A DNA stretch of 64,000 bases from contig CAVWBB010000032.1 in assembly GCA_963753115.1 (NCBI GenBank), forward strand, positions 59,122-123,121, written 5' to 3'. Below the pieces are notes generated by a model, which saw only the letters and a program-made list of their open reading frames with translations, ran no database searches and was not told the DNA's origin. The stretch's first letter is position 1, and each line of letters begins with the position of its first letter. Origin of the DNA: Bog-473 sp963753115 (GTDB lineage Bacteria > Actinomycetota > Acidimicrobiia > Acidimicrobiales > RAAP-2). This document shows positions 54,105-62,127 of this stretch, piece after piece. The translations under genes and the position numbers were made by a program.

Positions 54105-54974
54105 ATGGAACTCGATGTCCACGTGCCCCGCTTCACCTGGCCGGGTGGCCCGGAGGCGATCGGCCCGACCTTTGCCACGTTGGCTCGGACCGCAGAGGCG
54201 ATCGGAGTGCGCACACTGTCGGTGATGGACCACTGGTTTCAGATGGACATGTTGTGGCCTGCAGAGGAGCCGATGCTCGAGGGGTATACAACGCTCAGCT
54301 TTGCTGCAGCCAAGACGGAGCGCCTGCGTTTCCGGATGTTGGTCGGTGGTGTCACCTATCGCCATCCGGGGCTCCTGGCCAAGACGATCACGACACTCGA
54401 TGTGCTCTCGGGAGGTCGAGCTGAGCTGGGGTTGGGAGCGGCCTGGTACCAGCGGGAGCACCTCGGGTTGGGTGTGCCGTTTCCACCTTTGCGTGAGCGA
54501 TACGAGAGGCTGGAGGAGACCCTGCAGATCTGCTTCCAGATGTGGAGTGACGACAACGGCCCGTACAACGGTAAGCACTATCAACTGGCCGAGACCCTAT
54601 GCTCGCCCCAACCGGTCAGTTCGCCCAGGCCACGGCTGCTCATCGGCGGTGGCGGTGAGCGCAAGACCCTTCGTCTCGTCGCCACCTACGCCGACGCGTG
54701 CAACATCATCGGGGACGTGGAGACCGTCGCCCACAAGGTCGAAGTGCTGCGGCGGCACTGCGACGACGTCGGCCGCGACTTCGGACAGATCGAGGTCACG
54801 GCCTTGATCGGGGTGGCAGACGATGCCGGGTCGGATGCCATCATGCGTGAAGCCGAAGCGCTCCATCGCGTCGGCGTCCACGCGATCGTGATTCGAGCGG
54901 CAGGGACCGTGCCGTCGATATGGCTCGAAGAGCAGTGGGGACCGATCGTGACGAGGCTGGCGGACATCGGCTGA
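54105..54974 (+). CDS. LLM-class F420-type oxidoreductase (paralogue of 35411)
   Basis: A 289-residue barrel enzyme: AIGVRTLSVMDHWFQMDMLW, RLRFRMLVGGVTYRHPGLLA, LSGGRAELGLGAAWYQREHLGLGVPFP and LLIGGGGERKTLRLVATYAD. It is plainly related to the gene at 35411 and likely F420-dependent; its substrate is unknown. A GGAGGATCT ribosome site lies just before the ATG. It diverges from the FAAL gene; the shared interval contains a 12-base direct repeat (CCAAGTTGACAG at 53997, CCAAGCTGACAG at 54011) of unknown meaning. Confidence 0.9.
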   Translation: MELDVHVPRFTWPGGPEAIGPTFATLARTAEAIGVRTLSVMDHWFQMDMLWPAEEPMLEGYTTLSFAAAKTERLRFRMLVGGVTYRHPGLLAKTITTLDVLSGGRAELGLGAAWYQREHLGLGVPFPPLRERYERLEETLQICFQMWSDDNGPYNGKHYQLAETLCSPQPVSSPRPRLLIGGGGERKTLRLVATYADACNIIGDVETVAHKVEVLRRHCDDVGRDFGQIEVTALIGVADDAGSDAIMREAEALHRVGVHAIVIRAAGTVPSIWLEEQWGPIVTRLADIG

Positions 54975-55025
54975 AGAGCCGATTCGCCCGGACCCACCCC
55001 ATTCGTCAGTTATCTTGCAGTCCCG

Positions 55026-55101
55026 GGGCCGCTAGCTCATCCGGAAGAGCAGGGGACTTTTAATCCCAAGGTGCCGGGATCGAGACCCGGGCGGCCCACC
55101 A
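55026..55101 (+). tRNA. tRNA-Lys (anticodon TTT)
   Basis: A cloverleaf folds by eye. The seven-base acceptor stem is GGGCCGC with GCGGCCC. The D-arm is GCTC/GAGC around ATCCGGAA. The anticodon arm carries CTTTTAA, and the T-stem is CCGGG/CCCGG. Discriminator A and an encoded CCA end at 55101. Oddities are A instead of T at the first T-loop position (loop ATCGAGA) and a G-A pair at the top of the anticodon stem. These could mean a diverged or weakening gene. It sits at the edge of the 55-64 kb island-like region. Confidence 0.88.
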
Positions 55102-55474
55102 GAGAGTCCCAGTTCAAACGCTGGACATCGTCGTTGACTACCTCTGGGACGAGTACGCGACCCTCGCCATGACGTCGCTCGTGCGGGCGCAGGCCGACCG
55201 CAGCCGAGTGCTTGATTGGATCCAGATTGGGGCAATCACTGGACCGACGATCGAGCTTCCGTCTGTGGTACTTCGCGCAACCGACCTGCGAATCCAAGGC
55301 TCTGGCCAGGGGTCGGTGTCCACCCACGACTATGTATGGGAGTTGCCCGCAATGGGTGAAGAGATCCAAGCGGGAAGGCTCACGGTGAATGTCGGCCCCT
55401 TCGATCTTGCTGACGCCGAGTCGGTCTGGGTGACTCCGGCCGATGCGGGGGAGTGGACCGTGTTTGTGCCATAG
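55102..55474 (+). pseudogene. 3' remnant of zinc-binding alcohol dehydrogenase/quinone reductase gene
   Basis: An open frame runs from the base after the tRNA CCA to the stop at 55474. It reads like the C-terminal third of a medium-chain dehydrogenase: VQTLDIVVDYLWDEYATLAM, RVLDWIQIGAITGPTIELPS, LRIQGSGQGSVSTHDYVWEL and a VFVP ending. The catalytic and NAD-binding parts are missing. The first possible ATG (55169) lies inside the conserved part, so this is a truncated gene cut exactly at the tRNA 3' end, as left by recombination at a tRNA attachment site. Confidence 0.7.
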
Positions 55475-55674
55475 GGACGAACAAACCGGCTATCTCAATA
55501 CACGTGGCCGGTCTTGTCGAAGGGCTCGAGGTCGGACCTGGGGACGTGCACAACAGCCCCTTCCATCCTGAGCCGTGGGCCGCTGGCACGATGGTGCGCT
55601 CGAGCGTGACGCTCCGGAGATCCATCGGTGAGCCATGCCGGGCATGCTTGGACGGTCACCTTCTCGTTGACGCG
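55475..55674 (+). other. Intergenic interval with an unrecognised open frame
   Basis: From a GTG at 55453 a frame is open across this interval and reads GTNKPAISIHVAGLVEGLEV, then SPFHPEPWAAGTMVRSSVTL and EPCRACLD. The wording looks coding rather than random, and no gene lies on the other strand here. It runs into the antisense of the hydrolase gene, so at best it is a fragment of a gene I do not recognise. Confidence 0.3.
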
Positions 55675-56766
55675 TTAGCTCGCAGCGGATCTGACTATGG
55701 CTGCAAATTGCGTCGGATCGTCCAGCATCAAGTTGTGATGCGCGCCGGGAAAGACAGTAAGCGTGCTGTGCGGAATGTCTTGATGCAGTGCGTCGGCAAC
55801 GCTGAGATTGAGGTTGGGGTCTCGAGCACCCCAGACGATGTGAACAGGAACGTCGAGGGACGTGAGGCTAGGCACACGGGCAGCATCGTCCGTCACTGCC
55901 GCGAAGAGATTGCCAGCGAAGGAGCGCAGCGGCCCCAGAGTGCTGGGTTTGGCGAGGAACTGCTGGGTGAAGAGGGGAATGAACTTCCGAGCCGTCGAGC
56001 GGTTGGCAATGAAAGTCGACTCCTGCCAGGTGAGCAAATCACCGAGGAGACGAGGATCGTGCGACAGCCCATTCATCAGACTGTTGAATCCGAAGGCCGT
56101 CCCGGGGGGAAGCGGTCCGAGCGAAGCCGTGATCGGCCATTGACCCAACGCGAAGATGCCGGCCAGAGTGGGCGGCCCGGATCCGGCAACAGGAGCGTAA
56201 AAGCCGTTTGAGAGGACTATCGAATCGACGTGACCAGGGTGATCTAGTGACCAGTTGAGCACTGCCGGAACGCTGGCATCGTGTGCCACGAGAACGACCC
56301 GCCCGAGGTGGAGGTCTTGGATCACCGCGTTGAGATCCTGTTCCTGGCCCGCGAAGGTGTAGGAGTAGTGGGAGGGTTTGCTCGACCGACCCCAGCCCAG
56401 GAAATCAAAGGTGACGACCTCACGATCTCCGAGCAGCGGCACAATGCTGTCATACAGATGATGGTTGTCCGGGAAGCCATGGCTGAGCACGATCGCGGGA
56501 CCGCGCCCAGGATGAACGTACGCGGCGATCCGGTAGCCGGCGCGTGGAATCCACACCACCTTCGTTGTTGCGGGTGCCGACGATCCTGCTGTTGTAGAAG
56601 AAGCCAATGCCGGCGATGCCGGTGCTGCAACGGCGATCGGTGCCGCGACCATCGCAGTAAGAGTGAGCAATGTCATCGCTGCGGTTGCCCGAAGCCGGCC
56701 GCGGCCTGGGCGCCAGGGGGTGTCGGACAGGTGAGACCTGTCGACTCGAGAACGGGTGAATGTCAC
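55675..56766 (-). CDS. Exported alpha/beta hydrolase, haloalkane dehalogenase/epoxide hydrolase-like
   Basis: A 363-residue protein with a long signal or anchor region (LLTLTAMVAAPIAVAAPASP). The hydrolase core has oxyanion segment LSHGFPDNHHLYD, the nucleophile elbow VLVAHDASVPAVL with Asp instead of Ser, acid GARDPNLN, and His GAHHNLM. Asp nucleophiles mark epoxide hydrolases and haloalkane dehalogenases. The start overlaps the MFS stop as ATGA, so transporter and enzyme are coexpressed, perhaps for export and detoxification of the same compound. Expression is likely set by the divergent HxlR regulator. Confidence 0.87.
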   Translation of the reverse strand: MTFTRSRVDRSHLSDTPWRPGRGRLRATAAMTLLTLTAMVAAPIAVAAPASPALASSTTAGSSAPATTKVVWIPRAGYRIAAYVHPGRGPAIVLSHGFPDNHHLYDSIVPLLGDREVVTFDFLGWGRSSKPSHYSYTFAGQEQDLNAVIQDLHLGRVVLVAHDASVPAVLNWSLDHPGHVDSIVLSNGFYAPVAGSGPPTLAGIFALGQWPITASLGPLPPGTAFGFNSLMNGLSHDPRLLGDLLTWQESTFIANRSTARKFIPLFTQQFLAKPSTLGPLRSFAGNLFAAVTDDAARVPSLTSLDVPVHIVWGARDPNLNLSVADALHQDIPHSTLTVFPGAHHNLMLDDPTQFAAIVRSAAS

Positions 56767-58487
56767 AGTGATGGTGTCCTTTCGGAGTGCTGGGGTAGTT
56801 GGCCGTCGGTACCGGTTGGAGGCGGCTGGGTCTCTCTCTGTGCCGGCGCGAGAGAAGTGGTGAGCGGCTGGACAGATCCGGCGGCAAGCCGTTTCCCGGG
56901 AAATCGGACCGTCTCGAGGATCACTTCCGAAGATAAAACCGCCTGCTCTGAGCTCTTGCTGCCTGGTCGGGCTGGCAGGAAGAGGGCTGCGATCAGCGCT
57001 CCGATCATGGCCACCCCAGCCGCTACCGCGCAGCCGACTGCGAGGCTGTGCAAGAAGGCTTCGCTCGCGCTACTCGCGAGTGCGCTTCCTGCGTGGGGGA
57101 GGCCAGCTCTGGTCAAACTGCGTGACGCGATGAACGCACCGCCAACCGACTCCTTCGCAACAGAGATTGCCCGCACCGGAAGATTTGCCGGCGCAGTCGA
57201 GGCGAGTCGGCTCGAGTAGAGAGAGGCGGCGATGCTGCCGATCACCGCCACACCGAGGGTCCCTCCGAACAGGCGAGTCGCGTCGTTGACGGCCGAGCCC
57301 ACGCCGGCCTTGGTTTCGGGAACCGCACCCATGATCGCCTCGGTTGCCGGAGCGCTTGTCAGTCCCATGCCCGCTCCGAGCAAGAGCATCTGGAAGACGA
57401 TCGTGGTATAGGAGGTCGACGCCGATACCGTGGCCGTCCACAAGAGCCCCGCTGCGAAGGACAGCAGACCAGCGGCCACGATCACCTTGTTGCCGATTCG
57501 AACTGCCAGCTTGGTGCCAACGACAGATGTCACGGCGACGGCACTCGCGACCGGGAGGAGGCGGACCCCCGTGCTGAGCGGGCTAAATGTCTTGATGAAT
57601 TGAAAGTACTGACTTATCAAGAAGATGAAGCCCTGGAGGACAAAGAACGAGATCGCTACCGATCCGCTCGCCGCAGTGAACCGGGCATTGCGAAACAGCG
57701 ACACGTCAAGCATCGGATGATCGGTCTGGTGCTCGAGGAGCACGAAGAGGGCGAGAAGAATCACGCCCGCCGTCATCGTCGAGATGGCGGCGATCGACCT
57801 CCATCCCCAGTCCGGAGCTTCGATCACCCCGAGGATCAGGGCCGCCATGGCAACTGACGAAACCACAAAGCCTCGCCAGTCGACCGGTGGCGTCAAGGGA
57901 TCCCGAGAGCTGGGAACTGCCCAGGCGACGAGGAGTCCAATAGCGAGGGCGACTCCAGCCATAAACCCGAAGATGCTTCCCCACCAGAAGCGCTCCAACA
58001 GCCAGCCACCCACGATTGGACCCATGGCGATCCCCACTCCCGTGGTGGCACCCCAGAGCCCGATGGCCTTGGCACGCTCGCCGCGCTCGGTGAAGACATT
58101 CACCAGAAGCGAGAGGGTGGACGGGAACATCAGGGCGGCGCCAAGGCCCATGACGGAGCGGGCTGCAATGAGCCCTGTCGTCGTGTCGACCAGCGCCCCC
58201 GCCAGACTGCCCAACGCAAAGACGGCCAGGCCGATGAGCAGTGTTCCCTTCCGGCCCTGCCGGTCACTCAGACTCCCCGCCGCGAGAACGAACGCCGCGA
58301 AGACGAGGCTGTAGGCGTCGACCACCCACTGCAGCTGGGTGGTGGTAGCGCCCAGCGTGCGAACCAAGGTGGGGAGGGCAACGTTGACGATCGTCACGTC
58401 GAGGCTGATGATGAATGCCGCCGAGCTCAGGGCGACGAGGATCCCAAGTCGGTTGCGCCCTCGCTGTGCTTCAGTCGATGTGGTCAT
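56763..58487 (-). CDS. MFS drug exporter, DHA2 family (14 helices)
   Basis: About 574 residues from the ATG at 58487, which has GGAAAGGA upstream. The start LGILVALSSAAFIISLDVTI and NVALPTLVRTLGATTTQLQW, the loop motif GSLSDRQGRKGTLL (motif A), and motif C GLWGATTGVGIAMGPIVGG identify a proton-coupled exporter of the QacA/EmrB group. Later helices include the DWGWRSIAAISTMTAGVILL pair. The C-terminal 70 residues are cytoplasmic and charged. It exports drugs or other hydrophobic molecules. It is divergent from an HxlR regulator gene. Confidence 0.93.
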   Translation of the reverse strand: MTTSTEAQRGRNRLGILVALSSAAFIISLDVTIVNVALPTLVRTLGATTTQLQWVVDAYSLVFAAFVLAAGSLSDRQGRKGTLLIGLAVFALGSLAGALVDTTTGLIAARSVMGLGAALMFPSTLSLLVNVFTERGERAKAIGLWGATTGVGIAMGPIVGGWLLERFWWGSIFGFMAGVALAIGLLVAWAVPSSRDPLTPPVDWRGFVVSSVAMAALILGVIEAPDWGWRSIAAISTMTAGVILLALFVLLEHQTDHPMLDVSLFRNARFTAASGSVAISFFVLQGFIFLISQYFQFIKTFSPLSTGVRLLPVASAVAVTSVVGTKLAVRIGNKVIVAAGLLSFAAGLLWTATVSASTSYTTIVFQMLLLGAGMGLTSAPATEAIMGAVPETKAGVGSAVNDATRLFGGTLGVAVIGSIAASLYSSRLASTAPANLPVRAISVAKESVGGAFIASRSLTRAGLPHAGSALASSASEAFLHSLAVGCAVAAGVAMIGALIAALFLPARPGSKSSEQAVLSSEVILETVRFPGKRLAAGSVQPLTTSLAPAQRETQPPPTGTDGQLPQHSERTPSL

Positions 58488-58833
58488 GATGCATTCCTTT
58501 CCATCCGGTGATGTCGGATCAGGACGAGAGCTGGCGGCGAGGCCGCGATGCCTGTCGATGTGGGTCGGGTGCCGTTGCCACGGCAGGGAAGCTGCTTCGC
58601 ACCGGGCATGGGCCAGCAGCTCGGCGGAGCGCAAAGACTCGATGCCGGCCTCTCGACGTGGGCGCCTGGACCTTCAGCGGCCCCGCAGGGGAGCAGTCGG
58701 AGCTCGCAGCACATTTCGATGCATCAGCCACCTCCTCAGGGGGGTTTGTTCGGGCGGTGACTTTATTTTATAAAGTGTCTACTCTAGAAAGTCAAGAGTT
58801 GTAAATAGATTATTTAAAGTATAAAATCTGAGC
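58488..58833. other. MFS/HxlR divergent regulatory interval
   Basis: A 346-base interval without a convincing gene. The MFS-proximal part is GC-rich. From 58755 to 58833 it becomes strongly AT-rich, unlike the rest of the window. It holds the palindrome at 58760-58776 and TTTAAAGTATAAAA at about 58813-58826, which would suit promoters and operators. Confidence 0.6.
58760..58776. promoter_or_regulatory. Putative HxlR operator, perfect inverted repeat
   Basis: ACTTTAT, three bases, ATAAAGT: seven-base arms without mismatch, in the AT-rich part of the MFS/HxlR divergent region, 57 bases before the regulator start. A related half-like AAAGTATAAA lies nearer the start. Confidence 0.55.
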
Positions 58834-59484
58834 ATGCGTTCCTACGACCAGTACTGCGCCCTCGCCAAAGCCCTCGACGTGGTCGGAGACCGGTGGACCC
58901 TCCTCATCGTGCGCGAGCTACTGGTTCGCCCCTCGCGCTACAGCGAGCTTCAAGACGGACTGTCAGGTATCGCCACAAACCTCCTCGCCGACCGGTTGCG
59001 CCAGCTCGAGAGTGCGGGGGTCATCGGTCGCGATGGAGAGAGCCGCTACGAGCTCACCGATTGGGGTCGAAAGCTCGGAACGGCTGTGCACGAACTGGTC
59101 CGGTGGGGCGCGCCGTTGATGCTCGCAGGACAGGGCAACGACACGTTTCGAGCTCGGTGGCTCGAGCTCCCGTTGGATTTGATGTTCGGTGGCGTCGACC
59201 GAGGACGGCCCAGCATCGAGGTCGAACTCCGGACTGGAGATGAGGTTCTCACTCTGAAATCAACTGCCGGCCGCGTTGACGTGCGCACTGGTCCAGCGCA
59301 AACGCCCGATGTCATCGTCACAGGCTCGCCCGAGCTCATCGTCGGACTGATGTCGGGCGCCCTCGACAAGGACGTCGCAATGAGCCAGGGCGTGAGCATT
59401 CTCGGCGACTTCGCCGATGTCGAGCGGTTACGTCGAGACGATTGGCTCACTGCACCCACAGACGACCTCCCCACAACCGCGTGA
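58834..59484 (+). CDS. HxlR-family regulator with SCP2-like C-terminal domain
   Basis: A 216-residue regulator. Residues 1-95 are the HxlR winged helix (YCALAKALDVVGDRWTLLIV, RYSELQDGLSGIATNLLADR, RDGESRYELTDWGRKLG). Residues about 115-205 resemble a sterol-carrier-protein-2 fold (VELRTGDEVLTLKSTAGRVD, PDVIVTGSPELIVGLMSGA), probably the ligand sensor. This pairing is known in actinobacterial HxlR proteins that respond to hydrophobic compounds. It most likely represses the divergent MFS/hydrolase operon until the export substrate appears. Confidence 0.9.
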   Translation: MRSYDQYCALAKALDVVGDRWTLLIVRELLVRPSRYSELQDGLSGIATNLLADRLRQLESAGVIGRDGESRYELTDWGRKLGTAVHELVRWGAPLMLAGQGNDTFRARWLELPLDLMFGGVDRGRPSIEVELRTGDEVLTLKSTAGRVDVRTGPAQTPDVIVTGSPELIVGLMSGALDKDVAMSQGVSILGDFADVERLRRDDWLTAPTDDLPTTA

Positions 59485-59558
59485 GACGTCGGCCAGGGAC
59501 ACGAGTTTTCGGTGGGCAGTGAGATTCTGCTCACGAATGGTTGAAAGGACACACTCCC

Positions 59559-59660
59559 ATGACTGAATCCGTGCCAGCGCCTCGTCATCGCGTCGTCGAG
59601 ACGCCGAATGGTTCTGTCTTCATGCGCGAGATCACCGGTGACGATCTGCAATGCCAATGA
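59559..59660 (+). CDS. Small ORF (33 residues) leading the methyltransferase gene
   Basis: The ATG at 59559 has a good GAAAGGA ribosome site and codes MTESVPAPRHRVVETPNGSV plus 13 more residues, ending TGA at 59660, which overlaps the methyltransferase start (59651). It could be a leader peptide that couples translation, a small peptide substrate, or the remaining N-terminus of an alpha/beta hydrolase, whose proteins often open in this way. I see no leader-core pattern of a known peptide family. Confidence 0.45.
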   Translation: MTESVPAPRHRVVETPNGSVFMREITGDDLQCQ

Positions 59661-60463
59661 CGAGCCTCGAACGACAGTACGCAACCGGCCTCTCGAGGCG
59701 CCACATAGAGGACGCGCTGGTGGCCGCCGGCTTGGACCTCAACGATCTGCAGCCGGGTGATCTCGCCGCCCTCGAGGATTTCCACACCATGGGTCGAATT
59801 GCGACCAGCCAACTCGCCGAGCTTGCTGAGATCGAGCGCAGCGATGAGGTGCTCGACGCCGGTAGCGGCGTGGGCGGCGCAGCTCGCTATCTCGCAGACC
59901 AATTCGGCTGCCGGGTAACGTCCGTCGATCTCACCGGGGAATACTGCGACACGTCCCGTTGGCTCAACCAGCTGGTCGGGTTGGACGGCCACATCTCGGT
60001 GCATCACGGAGACGTCACGGACCTACGGTTTTCTGCAGCCAGTTTCACCGTTGTCATGAGCCAACACGTGCAGATGAACGTCTCCGACAAAGCCAACCTG
60101 TACGACGAGGCCCGTCGCGTGCTGCGACCACGAGGGCGACTTGCCATCTGGGACATCATCGTTGGCGCGCCGGGCGAGCTCGACTTCCCACTTCCGTGGG
60201 CTGATCAACCAGCGCTGAGTCACCTCGTCTCTGGTGACCACTTGCGGTCCACGATCGAATCCGCGGGCTTCGCATTCACCCATTGGAGTGACAGGACGGA
60301 GGAAGCGGTAGCGATCATGGACGTCTTCCTCTCCATTCCTCCGGGCCCGCTCGGGTTGTACGTGTTCGTGGACAACTTCGTCGAGAAGGCGAACAACCTC
60401 GTGCGCGGCCTTTCCGACGGTCGGCTCCGCGCCGTGCAGGCTCTAGCCGAGGCGGGATCGTGA
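59651..60463 (+). CDS. Class I SAM-dependent methyltransferase
   Basis: A 270-residue methyltransferase resembling the UbiE/sterol and sarcosine methyltransferase group. SAM motif I is VLDAGSGVGGAARYLADQFG, the acidic strand end is SVDLTG, and later come SQHVQMNVSDKANLYDEARR and VLRPRGRLAIWDI. Starts ATG CCA ATG, so 59651 or 59657. Substrate unknown; the family acts on small metabolites or lipids. It overlaps the DUF302 gene by GTGA and the small ORF by ten bases. Confidence 0.9.
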   Translation: MPMTSLERQYATGLSRRHIEDALVAAGLDLNDLQPGDLAALEDFHTMGRIATSQLAELAEIERSDEVLDAGSGVGGAARYLADQFGCRVTSVDLTGEYCDTSRWLNQLVGLDGHISVHHGDVTDLRFSAASFTVVMSQHVQMNVSDKANLYDEARRVLRPRGRLAIWDIIVGAPGELDFPLPWADQPALSHLVSGDHLRSTIESAGFAFTHWSDRTEEAVAIMDVFLSIPPGPLGLYVFVDNFVEKANNLVRGLSDGRLRAVQALAEAGS

Positions 60464-61056
60464 AGTCCTCTGCGCAGCCATCAGGGTCGACCATCGGCAA
60501 CGACCCTTCCGAACCAGCACCGGACGGCAAGGGGAACAATAAGATCATGACCACTTGTACTCGCATTGATCTTTCGGTGGTTACGGTCGACAGCCGGTCC
60601 GATTTCGAATCCACGCGGTCCCGGTTCGACGAGCGGATTCCTCTACTCGACCCGAAAGTCACGCTTACCCTTGTGAGATCGCAGGCAACATGGTCAGAAG
60701 TTGAAGTCGCGATAACTCCGACACTCGGTTCCTCAGGTTTTCTGGCTGTGTCCCGACTCGACCAAGGGGCGCTCATGAGCCTGCGCGGGACCGCCTTGCG
60801 CGCGACGCAGTACCTCGTCGGCAACCCGCTCGTTGCAACCGAGGTTATCGGCAGCGTGCGCAAGGGCTCCCTGTTCGCCCCATTTCAGGCGGCGATCTAT
60901 GAGGACCAAAGCGGCGTCCACATCTCCTACATGCTTCCTTCGAGTCTCTTCACCTCGTTGCACAATCCTGGGGTTGCGGCCATCGGAGAAAGGCTGGACG
61001 CCCAGATCGAGAACACGATGGCAGAGATATGCGAACTGGCGAGCGGGCCCGGTTGA
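60460..61056 (+). CDS. DUF302 domain protein
   Basis: A 198-residue frame from a GTG overlapping the methyltransferase stop. The ATG at 60547 is the more likely functional start, giving 169 residues, because the first 29 residues are disordered. The DUF302 pattern is seen in FLAVSRLDQGALMSLRGTAL, ATQYLVGNPLVATEVI, AAIYEDQSGVHISYMLPSSL and the final helix GERLDAQIENTMAEI. These proteins bind hydrophobic ligands or metals in an unknown role. Its stop lies two bases before the duplicated operator. Confidence 0.8.
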   Translation: MKSSAQPSGSTIGNDPSEPAPDGKGNNKIMTTCTRIDLSVVTVDSRSDFESTRSRFDERIPLLDPKVTLTLVRSQATWSEVEVAITPTLGSSGFLAVSRLDQGALMSLRGTALRATQYLVGNPLVATEVIGSVRKGSLFAPFQAAIYEDQSGVHISYMLPSSLFTSLHNPGVAAIGERLDAQIENTMAEICELASGPG

Positions 61057-61057
61057 C

Positions 61058-61098
61058 TATTGACCCCATGGTCAATAGTATTGACCCCATGGTCAATA
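61058..61098. promoter_or_regulatory. Duplicated perfect operator for the adjacent TetR gene
   Basis: TATTGACCCCATGGTCAATA occurs twice, at 61058-61077 and 61079-61098, separated by one base. Each copy has eight-base perfect arms (TATTGACC/GGTCAATA) around CCAT. The centre-to-centre distance of 21 bases is two helical turns, so two dimers would bind the same face. Both copies contain an in-frame ATG of the membrane protein gene, so a bound regulator would cover its translation start. Confidence 0.85.
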
Positions 61099-61508
61099 CT
61101 GAAAGGCATCACGCACCCAGATCCACCCGCCCCGCCGCCACCCGCCAGCGGGGATGGCTACAAAACTTTGTCGGGCTGTACCTCGCAATTTCCATCGTCA
61201 CGCTGGTGGTGCTCGGGCTGCTGTCGGCTCTTGGATCCAAGGAGGCGACGGCAAGCGCTTGGGTCCACGCCGTAATCGTGTCGTTGTTCGCCGTGTTACT
61301 CGAGATGCGAATGAGGGCGTCGCTCCGGGGTCGTCGCCGCGCCAGTGTCGCCATCCCGATCATCGCTACGGTCCTCCTTGTCGCCAACATCATTGAGGCG
61401 GCGGCGCCCGGAGCGTTCCCCAGCTGGATGCGTTTCGAAATGGTGGCGATCGCCGCCCTTATGGGCGGGGTAATAATCATCTCCTTTCGGGAGCACGCGT
61501 GGAGGTGA
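61068..61508 (+). CDS. Small membrane protein, four helices, unknown function
   Basis: About 146 residues from an ATG at 61068 (or 139 from 61089), both inside the duplicated operator. After a charged N-terminus come four hydrophobic helices (VGLYLAISIVTLVVLGLLSA, WVHAVIVSLFAVLLEMRMRA, VAIPIIATVLLVANIIEAAA, FEMVAIAALMGGVIIISF). I do not recognise the family. There is no ordinary ribosome site, so the mRNA may be leaderless. It ends one base before the TetR start; the pair likely forms one autoregulated unit. Confidence 0.72.
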   Translation: MVNSIDPMVNTERHHAPRSTRPAATRQRGWLQNFVGLYLAISIVTLVVLGLLSALGSKEATASAWVHAVIVSLFAVLLEMRMRASLRGRRRASVAIPIIATVLLVANIIEAAAPGAFPSWMRFEMVAIAALMGGVIIISFREHAWR

Positions 61509-61509
61509 G

Positions 61510-62127
61510 GTGGCAGAAGCTGTTCGGCGACAGCGCCTGAGCGCCGACGAGCGGCGAGAACAGCTGATGGCTGCGGCCGTCGAAGTTCTTGCCGCTCACG
61601 GCTACCGGGGCGCGAGCGCAGATGCCATTGCCCGCCGTGCCGGCGTTTCCAAGGGCTTGTTGTGGCATTACTTCGCCGACCTCGACGAGCTGTTCGAAAT
61701 GACGGCGCACCGCACGCTAAACCTGCTCCGCAGCACCGTCGGTTCGACACTCGATCTCGATGCACCGACCCCCGATGTGATCCGTACCGCGATCCAGGGT
61801 GCGGCCACCTTGGGCCGGACGCACGGCAAGGAGCGGCGCGCCATCGGCGAAATCGTCGTCAATCTCCGTAACGCGGATGGCTCGCTTCGTCTCGGCCTGC
61901 AGGACTACGAGGAGATGTACGGCGCTCAGGAGGCCATCTTCCGCCGTGGCCAAAAGGACGGCTATTTTCGCAGCACACTCGATCCCCGTCTGATGGCTGT
62001 GACGTACCAGGGCGCCGTCGACGCAATGCTTGGCTATCTCGATAGCCATCCCGACATTGACGCCGACGACTACGCGGCCACGGTCTCCGCAGTGCTGCTG
62101 GACGGGATTGTTGCCCGACCGACCTGA
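61510..62127 (+). CDS. TetR-family transcriptional regulator
   Basis: A 205-residue regulator from a GTG with GGAGGTGA upstream. The helix-turn-helix is at about residues 15-65 (LMAAAVEVLAAHGYRGASAD, AIARRAGVSKGLLWHYFADL). The C-terminal ligand domain carries no known signature. It surely acts on the perfect double palindrome just before its partner gene (61058-61098), repressing the two-gene unit and perhaps the DUF302 end. The inducer is unknown. Confidence 0.9.
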   Translation: MAEAVRRQRLSADERREQLMAAAVEVLAAHGYRGASADAIARRAGVSKGLLWHYFADLDELFEMTAHRTLNLLRSTVGSTLDLDAPTPDVIRTAIQGAATLGRTHGKERRAIGEIVVNLRNADGSLRLGLQDYEEMYGAQEAIFRRGQKDGYFRSTLDPRLMAVTYQGAVDAMLGYLDSHPDIDADDYAATVSAVLLDGIVARPT

